64,000 nucleotides of DNA from Lachnospiraceae bacterium (GTDB taxonomy: Bacteria > Bacillota > Clostridia > Lachnospirales > Lachnospiraceae). Below, piece after piece: positions 50,431 through 57,982 of the stretch (the stretch's first letter is position 1; each line of letters begins with the position of its first letter). Position numbers and translations under genes: made by a program. The notes beneath the pieces are model-generated. The model was not told the origin of the DNA. It searched no databases and saw nothing but the letters and a program-made list of their open reading frames with translations. Location of the stretch: the NCBI GenBank assembly GCA_024693135.1, contig JAILLN010000049.1, forward strand, positions 124,001 through 188,000, read 5' to 3'.

Positions 50431-52055
50431 GTCCTGTCCTGTCCCCTTGCCCGGAATTCCTTCGTGGTCATGCCCTGGGTCTTCTTAAAGGTATAGCTGA
50501 AATAATGGGGATCCTTGTATCCCACCCGGTAGGCCACCTCAAAGCTTTTGAGGTCTGTGGTCATGAGAAGCTCCTTCGCCTTTTCCATGCGCTTTCCGAT
50601 GAGATATTCGATGAACGTGATGCCCATCTCCTGGGAAAAGATGGAAGAGAAATGATTCGGGCTGATATTGACCTTGGAGGCCACGGAATTCAGGGTGATA
50701 TCCTCCTTGTCATAATGGGAATCAATATATTCCAGGGCAGCATGCACCACCCGGCTGTTTTTCTTGGCCGAGCCGCTGTCCCTTAAGCGGATGACACGCT
50801 GCATGTAATCGGTGAGATAATCCCTGACCTCGATCCAGGAAGGCCCCCTGCCTACGAAATCATTGATATTGCCACATTCCCTGTCGATCTCCTCCGGGCC
50901 GGAGCCCAGCTCCTTTAAGAATCTCACCATGGAAAAATAAATATCCATCGTCAGGTAATTCAGGAAGATCAGGGACTGCACATTCTGCTCCCCCACGGAA
51001 TGAAATACTCCCTCCAAGAAAGAACCCACCTCATCGAAGCTTCCGGTCTTGAGGAAGCTTTCAATGGCCTTCTGGGGGCTTTCGCTGCCGGCCGCCATCT
51101 CTACGTCCAGGTCTCCGTTTCCTTCATGGCCGGTTCTCTCCCGGTCCGCATAGATCACCTGGTCCTTCTTCGCAAGAAACCGGTAGGAAAAGGCACGGCT
51201 GGCTTCATTATAGCTTTCCCGGATCTCACTGAGCCGCCGGACCACGGAGCCGATCCCGATAAAATAGGAGGCATCCTTATGCTCCCCCACGGTACGGACG
51301 ATCTCATCCACCGCGTTTTGGATCCCTTCCAGTGCTTCCCGGCTGTCGGAAACCATCAATATGGCAAAACCGTCTATCCCCCGGTCAAATACATGCCATC
51401 CGGGATGTCTTTCGGCGATCTCCAGGAGCTGCTGATGGAAGGCATTGCGCTTGGCCGAAAAGGAGTCCCCGGGCTCCCCGCTGACCGAAAACTGCAGCAA
51501 AAGCATCCGGTAATAGCCCGCCGTCAGATTGATCGAAAGCTTTTTCGCCAATTCCAGTATTTCCGAGGCAGACATGCTGTTCATGATCACCCCGTTGAAA
51601 AGCTTCATATTCATGAGGAGCTGCTTTTCCTTTTCCTCCTCCTTCGCCCAGTCCGACTGTCTCTCGGACTCCGTCCTCTCCGCCTCGATCCTTTGTGCCA
51701 CCTTCCGGATGGATTCCAGAAGCTTTGCCGGAGAGATGGGCTTCAGCAGGTACTCCGTCACTCCCAGGGACACCGCCTTCTGGGCATAGGAAAACTCATC
51801 ATATCCGGAAAGGATGATGATGCAAAGCTCCGGCAGCTCCTTTTTTAAGAGCTCCGAAAGCTCCAGCCCATCCATGAAGGGCATCTTGATATCCGTAATG
51901 AGGATATCCGGCTTCAGGTTCAGGATCTGGGGATAGGCCAATTCCCCGTCGCTGGCCTCTCCCACAAATTCGATGCCCTCCCTCTCCCAGTCGATATGCT
52001 TTTTGATGCCGTCACGCATGACGATCTCATCTTCTACCAAAAAAAGCTTTACCAT
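50427..52055 (-). CDS. YesN-type response regulator with AraC DNA-binding domain
   Basis: 542 residues. Receiver 1-~125 with FLVEDE, acceptor Asp55 in DILITDIKMPFMDG, SGYDEFSYA and LLKPIS; a long middle region (~140-430); and a C-terminal pair of AraC helix-turn-helices (~440-540: LNSVASKVNISPNHFSSIF, then FEVAYRVGYKDPHYFSYTF). It should activate the sugar importer operon downstream. Its ATG overlaps the smsB stop (TAATG), so it may be cotranscribed with the Fe-S assembly genes. Confidence 0.95.
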   Translation of the reverse strand: MVKLFLVEDEIVMRDGIKKHIDWEREGIEFVGEASDGELAYPQILNLKPDILITDIKMPFMDGLELSELLKKELPELCIIILSGYDEFSYAQKAVSLGVTEYLLKPISPAKLLESIRKVAQRIEAERTESERQSDWAKEEEKEKQLLMNMKLFNGVIMNSMSASEILELAKKLSINLTAGYYRMLLLQFSVSGEPGDSFSAKRNAFHQQLLEIAERHPGWHVFDRGIDGFAILMVSDSREALEGIQNAVDEIVRTVGEHKDASYFIGIGSVVRRLSEIRESYNEASRAFSYRFLAKKDQVIYADRERTGHEGNGDLDVEMAAGSESPQKAIESFLKTGSFDEVGSFLEGVFHSVGEQNVQSLIFLNYLTMDIYFSMVRFLKELGSGPEEIDRECGNINDFVGRGPSWIEVRDYLTDYMQRVIRLRDSGSAKKNSRVVHAALEYIDSHYDKEDITLNSVASKVNISPNHFSSIFSQEMGITFIEYLIGKRMEKAKELLMTTDLKSFEVAYRVGYKDPHYFSYTFKKTQGMTTKEFRARGQDRT

Positions 52056-52981
52056 TATTTCAAAAACCCGTTGATAATCTGTTCTTCCGCTTCCTGTTCC
52101 GTAAGCCCCAGGGTCATAAGCTTTATGATCTGCTCCCCGGCGATCTTGCCGATGGCCGCTTCATGCACCAGGGCCGCGTCCACATGGTTTGCCTCAAGAG
52201 CTGGCACGGCCAGGATCCGCCCCCTGTCCATGATGATGGAGTCGCATTCCGTATGGCCCTTGCAGGGTGCATTTCCCAAAAGCTTCGCGTCAAATTTCTG
52301 ATAGGAATCGTCCCTTGCGACCGACCGGGATACCACATCCGCGCTGCAGCCTTCCCCATCCAGCTTTACCTCATAGGTGCTGAGGGCATTCTGTACGCCA
52401 TGGGTCATGAGCCTTTCCCGCACCACCAGCTTCGCCCCCTTTTTCAGCTCGGCTATGGTGCTGCGGTTCGTATCATCCACCCCCTTGATCTGCACCATCT
52501 CCATCTCCATGGTGCTGTCTTCTTCCATATAGACCTCGGTTCCCGGATTCAGGATCCGCTTTCCTTTCCCGTCTCCCGAGCCGTAGTGCTTTTCCACATA
52601 ACGGATCCTTGCTCCCTTCCCCACATAGAACCGGTGGATCCCGTCATGCTCGGAATCCTGGGGGCCGCAGTTGTCGATGCCGCAGCCGGCCACGATGACC
52701 ACATCCGCATCCTCGCCGATATGGAAGTCATTATATACCAGCTCCTTAAGCCCGCTCTTTGTCATCACCACCGGAATATGGACGCTTTCATTTTTTGTCC
52801 CGGGACGGATGGTGATATCCAGCCCGCTGCCTCCCTCCTTCGGGACGATCTCGATATTCGCCGTGGAAACCCTTCCTGCCGATTCCCCGTTGGACCGGAT
52901 GTTGTAAGCTCCCTCCGGTACCTCATGAAGCCCTGCCACCTCTAACAGAAGCCTTTTTTGTATCTCATCCAGCTTTTTCAC
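52055..52981 (-). CDS. SufB/SufD-family Fe-S assembly scaffold, minimal SmsB type
   Basis: 308 residues from GTG 52981, chosen because AAGGAGG lies 9 nt upstream and the GTG overlaps the smsC stop; an in-frame ATG 10 codons upstream lacks this. The SufBD beta-helix core is recognisable: DNCGPQDSEHDG, STAELKKGAK-type segment, GHTECDSIIM, and the C-terminal NHVDAALVHEAAIGKI with GLTEQEAEEQII. It is shorter than SufB or SufD and, with only SmsC beside it and no SufS/SufU, fits the two-gene SMS system of anaerobes and archaea. It likely builds Fe-S clusters in the cytoplasm. Confidence 0.88.
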   Translation of the reverse strand: MKKLDEIQKRLLLEVAGLHEVPEGAYNIRSNGESAGRVSTANIEIVPKEGGSGLDITIRPGTKNESVHIPVVMTKSGLKELVYNDFHIGEDADVVIVAGCGIDNCGPQDSEHDGIHRFYVGKGARIRYVEKHYGSGDGKGKRILNPGTEVYMEEDSTMEMEMVQIKGVDDTNRSTIAELKKGAKLVVRERLMTHGVQNALSTYEVKLDGEGCSADVVSRSVARDDSYQKFDAKLLGNAPCKGHTECDSIIMDRGRILAVPALEANHVDAALVHEAAIGKIAGEQIIKLMTLGLTEQEAEEQIINGFLK

Positions 52982-53730
52982 GACGCACCGCCTCCTTCCG
53001 CCATTTTGCATTCCCTGACTGCAGATGAAGTGCCGATAAGCCCCGGCAGGACCTCTTCCCTTGGCCCCTTCTCGGCAAGGCTTCCGTCCTTCAGCACGAT
53101 GATCTCATCTGCGATCTCCAGGATCCTCTCCTGATGGGATATGATCAGGATGGAGCTGTCCTGGATCTTCTTTCTCATGTCCCGGAAGACCCCGATGAGA
53201 TTCTGGAAGCTCCACAGATCGATCCCCGCCTCCGGCTCGTCAAAGATGGAAAGCCTGGAGCCCTTGGCCAGCACCGTGGCGATCTCGATCCGCTTCAGCT
53301 CTCCTCCGGAAAGGTTGCTATTGACCTCCCTGTCGATATAATCCCTGGCGCAGAGCCCTACCGCCGCCAGGTAATTGCAGGCCTCCGTCATGGACAGGCG
53401 CTTTCCGGCAGAAAGCCGGATCAGGTCGGATACCCGGATCCCCTTAAAGCGGACCGGCTGCTGGAAGGCAAATCCGATCCCCTTCCTTGCCCTTTCCGTG
53501 ACATCGAGCGCCGTGATATCCTCTCCGTCCAAAAGGATCTGCCCCTTCGCCGGCTTTTCGATCCCCATGATCAGCTTTGCCAAGGTAGATTTCCCTCCCC
53601 CGTTTGGCCCCGTGATGACCGTAAAGGTCCGGTCCGGGATCTTCAGGCTGATATCCCGGATGATCTCCCGTTCTTCCTCTCCTGCCTCCTCCCGGTCTAC
53701 CCGGAAGGAAAGGTTTTTCAGCTCCAGCAT
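52978..53730 (-). CDS. SufC-type ATPase of the minimal Fe-S assembly system (SmsC)
   Basis: 250 residues from ATG 53730 (GAGGAGAAG upstream; the frame runs further upstream without support). ABC ATPase fold of the SufC kind: Walker A GPNGGGKSTLAKL, Q-loop AFQQPVRFKG, signature NSNLSGGELKRIEIATVLA and Walker B LSIFDEPEAGIDLWSF. It drives conformational changes of the SmsB scaffold during cluster assembly. It follows an iron-type ABC importer behind a terminator, an apt context. No promoter of its own was recognised in the 60 bases after that terminator. Confidence 0.92.
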   Translation of the reverse strand: MLELKNLSFRVDREEAGEEEREIIRDISLKIPDRTFTVITGPNGGGKSTLAKLIMGIEKPAKGQILLDGEDITALDVTERARKGIGFAFQQPVRFKGIRVSDLIRLSAGKRLSMTEACNYLAAVGLCARDYIDREVNSNLSGGELKRIEIATVLAKGSRLSIFDEPEAGIDLWSFQNLIGVFRDMRKKIQDSSILIISHQERILEIADEIIVLKDGSLAEKGPREEVLPGLIGTSSAVRECKMAEGGGAS

Positions 53731-53793
53731 TTGTTTCTTCTCCTCTTTTCTTTTCCTCTTCGGGCTTAAAAAGCCCCCTCTTTCCCATCCCCT

Positions 53794-53824
53794 CAAAAAA
53801 GACAGGCCCTCAAAAAAGCCTGTC
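53794..53824 (-). terminator. Intrinsic terminator after the Fe(III)-type ABC operon
   Basis: On the minus strand GACAGGC (53824-53818), a 10-nt loop and GCCTGTC (53807-53801) form a 7-bp stem, followed by six T residues. It separates the importer operon from smsC. Confidence 0.8.
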
Positions 53825-53850
53825 CCTTCTGATCATTCAAAGCTTTATCC

Positions 53851-54924
53851 CTAAAGGATATGCACATTTTCCGGATCAAAAGCTACCCTGGCCCTGTCAC
53901 CCTCTCCATAGATCTTTTTATTCCTTGGATTAAAATCCGTGATCTTCACCAAAGTATCTCCTACCATGACATGGTAATTTTGATAGCTTCCCATAAAGCA
54001 GCTTAAGACTACCCTGCATGGCAGCTGGCCCTCCTCTGAGATCACCGCGGCCTCCGGACGGAGCACTAAGGTACAGTCCTGCCCTTCCTTCAATCCCTCC
54101 TGGGACGCCTCGATCTGCTCTCCGTCGATCTCGATCACGGCCTTTCCGTCTTTCTCGGACTTCACCCTGCCATGCAGGAAATTTGCTTCCCCAATGAAAT
54201 CCGCCACAAATTCGCTCACCGGATGGTAATAGATCTCCTGCGGCGTGCCCACCTGGGCAACGATCCCCTTTTCCATGATGATGATCTTATCCGAGATCGC
54301 CATGGCCTCGCTCTGGTCATGGGTCACATAGACCGCCGTGATCCCGGCCTCCTGTTGGATCCTCCTTATCTCCGTCCGCATGGAAACGCGGAGCTTTGCA
54401 TCCAGATTGGACAGGGGCTCGTCAAACAAGAGCACGCCCGGCTCCAGCACCAGGGCTCTGGCCAGGGCCACCCGCTGCTGCTGCCCGCCGGAAAGCTGGT
54501 TCGTCATCCTCTCCTCCATCCCTTCAAGCCCTACGAGCTTCAGGATATCCGTCACCTTCCTGCGGATCTCGGCCTTGTCCAGCTTTCTCAGCTTCAGGCC
54601 GTAGGCTACGTTATCAAAGATATTATAATGGGGCAGCAGGGCATAGCTCTGAAATACCATGGCGGTGTCCCGCTTATTGGGGGTCAGCTCGTTGATGGCC
54701 TCCTCCCCCAGATAGATCTCTCCCTCATCCGGGCTTTCAAATCCGGCGATCATCCGCAAGGTCGTCGTCTTGCCGCAGCCGGAGGGTCCAAGCAGCGTCA
54801 CGAAGCTCCCCGGCTCTATGGAAAGGTTCGTATCCTTCACCGCATAGAAATCCTGCTTCGTTTTTGGATCCTTGTAGATCTTGGAGATATGCTCCAGACG
54901 GATTCCCTTTTTTTCTTTTCCCAT
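53851..54924 (-). CDS. ABC transporter ATPase, Fe(III)/polyamine type (FbpC-like)
   Basis: 357 residues from ATG 54924 (AAAGGAAGG upstream). CUT1/FbpC-type cassette: Walker A LGPSGCGKTT, Q-loop MVFQSYALLPH, signature LSGGQQQRVALARAL, Walker B VLLFDEPLSNLDAKLR, His in VYVTHDQSEA; a C-terminal TOBE domain (~250-357). With the fused permease and FbpA-like binding protein upstream it forms a complete importer. The substrate is probably ferric iron given smsCB next door, though polyamine, 2-aminoethylphosphonate and sugar phosphate relatives exist. Confidence 0.93.
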   Translation of the reverse strand: MGKEKKGIRLEHISKIYKDPKTKQDFYAVKDTNLSIEPGSFVTLLGPSGCGKTTTLRMIAGFESPDEGEIYLGEEAINELTPNKRDTAMVFQSYALLPHYNIFDNVAYGLKLRKLDKAEIRRKVTDILKLVGLEGMEERMTNQLSGGQQQRVALARALVLEPGVLLFDEPLSNLDAKLRVSMRTEIRRIQQEAGITAVYVTHDQSEAMAISDKIIIMEKGIVAQVGTPQEIYYHPVSEFVADFIGEANFLHGRVKSEKDGKAVIEIDGEQIEASQEGLKEGQDCTLVLRPEAAVISEEGQLPCRVVLSCFMGSYQNYHVMVGDTLVKITDFNPRNKKIYGEGDRARVAFDPENVHIL

Positions 54925-54940
54925 AATCCCGTACCTTCCT

Positions 54941-56653
54941 TTAAGCTGCTCCCGTGGCCCTGCTTGTACCAAAATGTTTGATGACCCAGTTCATCAGGAC
55001 GACCGAGCCATAGGTGATCAAGATCAATATCGTTGCAAAGGCACAGGCAATGCCATATGCCCCCTTTTCTGCGAATTCGTTGATCTGCACGGTGATGAGC
55101 AGGAACTGCGGCGTCACCAGCAGAATGATGGCACTGATGGCTGTGATGCTCCGGACAAAGGCTGTCACAAGCCCGGACAGGAAGCTGTCCTTAATGAGGG
55201 GAAGCGTCACCGTCATAAATACATGGAAGCTGTTTGCCCCCATGTCATAGGCAGATTCCTCGATGCTCTTGTCGATCTGCCTCAATGCAGAGATCCCGCT
55301 CCTCGTCCCCGTAGGGAGGCTCCGGACGATAAATACGATCACCAATATGGCGCCGGTGCCGTAGATCCCCTGCAGGATGCCTGTCCGGAAGATGCCGGCA
55401 GAAAAGCCCCGGATATAGCCGATGCCCAGTACCGTGCCGGGTACTGCCATGGCCAGCATGGATACGGCTTCAATGAAGCCCTTTGCCTTAAAGGATTTTT
55501 TCACCACCAGATAGGAGATGATCATGGAGAGCAAAGCCGTGATCGGGGATGCGATAAGGGAGAGCACAAAGGAATCCTTAAAGGCCTTAAACCCTTTGTA
55601 CCGCTTAAATACCTGGACGAACCATTTCGTGGTCAGGTGGAAATCATATCCCCAGGTCTTAAAGAGTGCGCCGAAGGGCACACAGATATACATCAAGATC
55701 ACAAAGATGGCCAGAAGGGAGCAGAGGATGGACAAGGGACGGGTCACGCTCCGGTCCGTGATCAGCATCCTCTCCCGGCTGGCCTTTCCGGAAAGGGTCG
55801 CCGTGCTCTTCCTCTCCAGATAGTATTTCTGCACGATAAACATCAATAGCGTGATCATAAGGAGCACCACGGCCATAGCCGAGGCACCCTCCTTGTCATA
55901 GGCTCCGGTGATCTGCAGATAGATCGTGGTAGCCAGCGTATCATAGGATCCGCCGATGATCATGGGATTGGCAAAGTCTGCGATGGATTCGATGAAGGTG
56001 ACAAGGAACGCATTGCCCAGGCCCGGAAGCACCAATGGCAGGGTCACCGTCAAAAATACCCGGAACCGGGAAGCACCCATGTCCCTTGCGGCTTCCTCCA
56101 GGGAAGGATCGATATTTTTGAGCAGTCCTCTCAGCATCATATAGCAGACCGGGAAAAAGGTCAGGGTCTGCACGATGGCGATGCCCCAGAAGCCATATAC
56201 GCTGTTGTCGTAAATATGCAGCAGATACCGGGTCACGATCCCTGCCTTGCCGAAGAGCATGATCATGGACAGGGACAGCACGAAGGGCGGCGATACGACC
56301 GGGAGCATGGAAACTACCCGGAAGAGGCCGCCCATGAATTTCGTTCTCAGCTTTACATATACTTCCACATAGGCAAACAGCAGACCGATGAGGGCCGAAG
56401 CGATCCCCGTCAGGAAGCCTACCTTCAAGGTATTGGTGATGGCCCTGCGGAAATTGCTCATGGCAAGCACTCTCCGGAATACGGAAAGGGTGAGGCCCTC
56501 TTCGGTGATAAAGCTGTCTACCAGAAGGATGGCAAGAGGATACAGGATAAATACCGTCAAAAATACGATCAGAACCGCGATCGTCGTCACCATGATCGGA
56601 TCCGCCCAGAATTTCCTGCGGTCCAGCTCTGCACTCTGCCGTTTTCCTGACAT
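54941..56653 (-). CDS. ABC transporter permease, fused double domain (FbpB-like)
   Basis: 570-residue membrane protein with about twelve helices in two homologous halves. Each half carries an EAA loop for the ATPase: EEAARDMGASRFRVFLTVTL (first) and EESAYDMGANSFHVFMTVTL (second). This fused two-domain permease is the FbpB/AfuB layout of ferric-ion importers. AAGGAGGG lies upstream of ATG 56653. It follows the binding-protein gene and precedes the ATPase gene by 16 bases. Confidence 0.93.
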   Translation of the reverse strand: MSGKRQSAELDRRKFWADPIMVTTIAVLIVFLTVFILYPLAILLVDSFITEEGLTLSVFRRVLAMSNFRRAITNTLKVGFLTGIASALIGLLFAYVEVYVKLRTKFMGGLFRVVSMLPVVSPPFVLSLSMIMLFGKAGIVTRYLLHIYDNSVYGFWGIAIVQTLTFFPVCYMMLRGLLKNIDPSLEEAARDMGASRFRVFLTVTLPLVLPGLGNAFLVTFIESIADFANPMIIGGSYDTLATTIYLQITGAYDKEGASAMAVVLLMITLLMFIVQKYYLERKSTATLSGKASRERMLITDRSVTRPLSILCSLLAIFVILMYICVPFGALFKTWGYDFHLTTKWFVQVFKRYKGFKAFKDSFVLSLIASPITALLSMIISYLVVKKSFKAKGFIEAVSMLAMAVPGTVLGIGYIRGFSAGIFRTGILQGIYGTGAILVIVFIVRSLPTGTRSGISALRQIDKSIEESAYDMGANSFHVFMTVTLPLIKDSFLSGLVTAFVRSITAISAIILLVTPQFLLITVQINEFAEKGAYGIACAFATILILITYGSVVLMNWVIKHFGTSRATGAA

Positions 56654-56687
56654 GATCTTAAGCCGCCCTCCTTAAAAAACCAACGAG

Positions 56688-57857
56688 TTATTCCGTCTGG
56701 AACCGGTCATCCGCGGCGCTTCCCAGTGCCTCCATGACCTCTTCCACATAGGTTGTGGTATTTGCCTTTGCATCCTCAAAGTCATACTCCATGACATTGT
56801 CCGGATCCAGGCCGAACTGTGCAGCCACGGCCGGCTGGCTCGCATTATCCAGCACCAGGAACTGATAGGAGCCATTCTCGGATGCCAGCCCTACGCAATC
56901 CGGACTAAGCGCGTACTCGATCCACAGCTTGGCCGCGTTCGGATGCTTGCAGCCCTTGAAGATAGCCGTAGCGCCCACCTCGAAGGAGGTGCCGGAGGAA
57001 GGGATGATCAGCTCGATATTGCCATAGCCGTTATCCTCGATCTGGGTAATGCCGTCATGCAGGAATCCGATGCCGATCACGCATTCGCCGGTACCTACGT
57101 TTTTGGAGGGACCGGAGCCGGACTTGGTATAAACCTCGATATTCTTGTCCAGATCTACCAGATACTGGATGCCCTCGTCATGGCCGTATTTCTGGATCAT
57201 GGTATTGACCACCAGCTTGGCCGTGCCGGCCGTATTGTAATTGGAAAGCCAGATCAGGCCCTTGTACTTGGGATCCAGGAGGTCTTTCCAATCCTTCGGC
57301 GCCTCGATATTCATCCTCTGCAGCTCATCCTTATTTACCATGAAGCCCAGGATGCCTTTATAAATGCCATACCAGTTCCCATCCTTGTCCTTATACATGT
57401 CGCCGATCAGGTGGCTGGCATTCTTTGCCTCATAGGGCTCCAAAAGCCCTTCTGAAGCGGCTACGTTATAGGGATCTGTCGTCCCGCCGAACCACACGTC
57501 TCCGGAAGGATTGCCGTTTTCCTCTTCGATCTTGCTCTGCACCTCACCGGTGGAAAGCCTCTGGTACTGTACCTTGATGCCATAGAGCTCCTCGAAATGC
57601 TCACAGGCGGCCGCCAGGTAATCCTCCTCGCAGGAGCCGTATACCACAAGCTCCCCGTCAGCCTTAGCCGCATCGATCAATGCATCCATGTCAGAGGATG
57701 CATCCTGTGCTTGTGCCGCCTCCCCGGAATCCGTGCTTTCCTGAGCCTCAGCCGGGACTGTCCCCGCGTCGGATGATGCGGCAGGCATAGCCTCCGTACA
57801 CCCTATGAGACTGAAAGCCATCAATCCGGTCATTGCCAATGCGATCAGTCGTTTCAT
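56688..57857 (-). CDS. ABC substrate-binding lipoprotein, FbpA/AfuA-like
   Basis: 389 residues. Signal peptide with lipobox SLIGC (Cys20), a short Ser/Ala/Glu linker, then a class II binding fold: DGELVVYGSCEEDY, RLSTGEVQSKIEEE, GDVWFGGTTDPY, and GIGFLHDGITQIEDNGYG. The pattern fits the Fe(III)/AfuA-like group (SBP_bac_6); the two adjacent Tyr ligands of classic FbpA are not obvious, so the substrate is uncertain. AAAAGGAGG precedes the ATG. Its promoter (57908-57936) contains a perfect inverted repeat likely to bind a repressor. Confidence 0.9.
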   Translation of the reverse strand: MKRLIALAMTGLMAFSLIGCTEAMPAASSDAGTVPAEAQESTDSGEAAQAQDASSDMDALIDAAKADGELVVYGSCEEDYLAAACEHFEELYGIKVQYQRLSTGEVQSKIEEENGNPSGDVWFGGTTDPYNVAASEGLLEPYEAKNASHLIGDMYKDKDGNWYGIYKGILGFMVNKDELQRMNIEAPKDWKDLLDPKYKGLIWLSNYNTAGTAKLVVNTMIQKYGHDEGIQYLVDLDKNIEVYTKSGSGPSKNVGTGECVIGIGFLHDGITQIEDNGYGNIELIIPSSGTSFEVGATAIFKGCKHPNAAKLWIEYALSPDCVGLASENGSYQFLVLDNASQPAVAAQFGLDPDNVMEYDFEDAKANTTTYVEEVMEALGSAADDRFQTE

Positions 57858-57907
57858 AGATAAGCCTCCTTTTATGATTTTGTATGGATTTACCAGATCC
57901 AGCTCAT

Positions 57908-57936
57908 ATTTTACCCGATTTCACCGCTGAAATCAA
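57908..57936 (-). promoter_or_regulatory. Promoter of the Fe(III)-type ABC operon
   Basis: On the minus strand TTGATT (57936-57931), 17-bp spacer, TAAAAT (57913-57908). The expected start is near 57901, about 44 nt before the ATG. The spacer and part of the -35 are covered by an inverted repeat. Confidence 0.75.
57917..57934. promoter_or_regulatory. Perfect 7-4-7 inverted repeat, putative operator
   Basis: GATTTCA (57917-57923), 4-bp spacer, TGAAATC (57928-57934): an exact dyad sitting between the -10 and -35 and overlapping the -35. This placement suits a repressor. It does not match the Fur or DtxR box consensus I know. Confidence 0.65.
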
Positions 57937-57938
57937 CA

Positions 57939-57976
57939 AAGCCGGCCGCTGTCCTCAAAGACCCGCCGGGGCCTTC
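57939..57976 (-). terminator. Possible terminator after the surface-protein gene
   Basis: On the minus strand a GC-rich imperfect hairpin (CCGGC pairing with GCCGG, inner GTC/GAC) is followed by CTTTGTTGATTT. The U-tract is weak, so this is tentative. Confidence 0.3.
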
Positions 57977-57982
57977 TTCCCG

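Noticed and set aside
57917-57934. Fur or DtxR box in front of the iron-type importer
   Set aside because: The 7-4-7 dyad does not match the Fur (GATAATGATAATCATTATC-like) or DtxR consensus.
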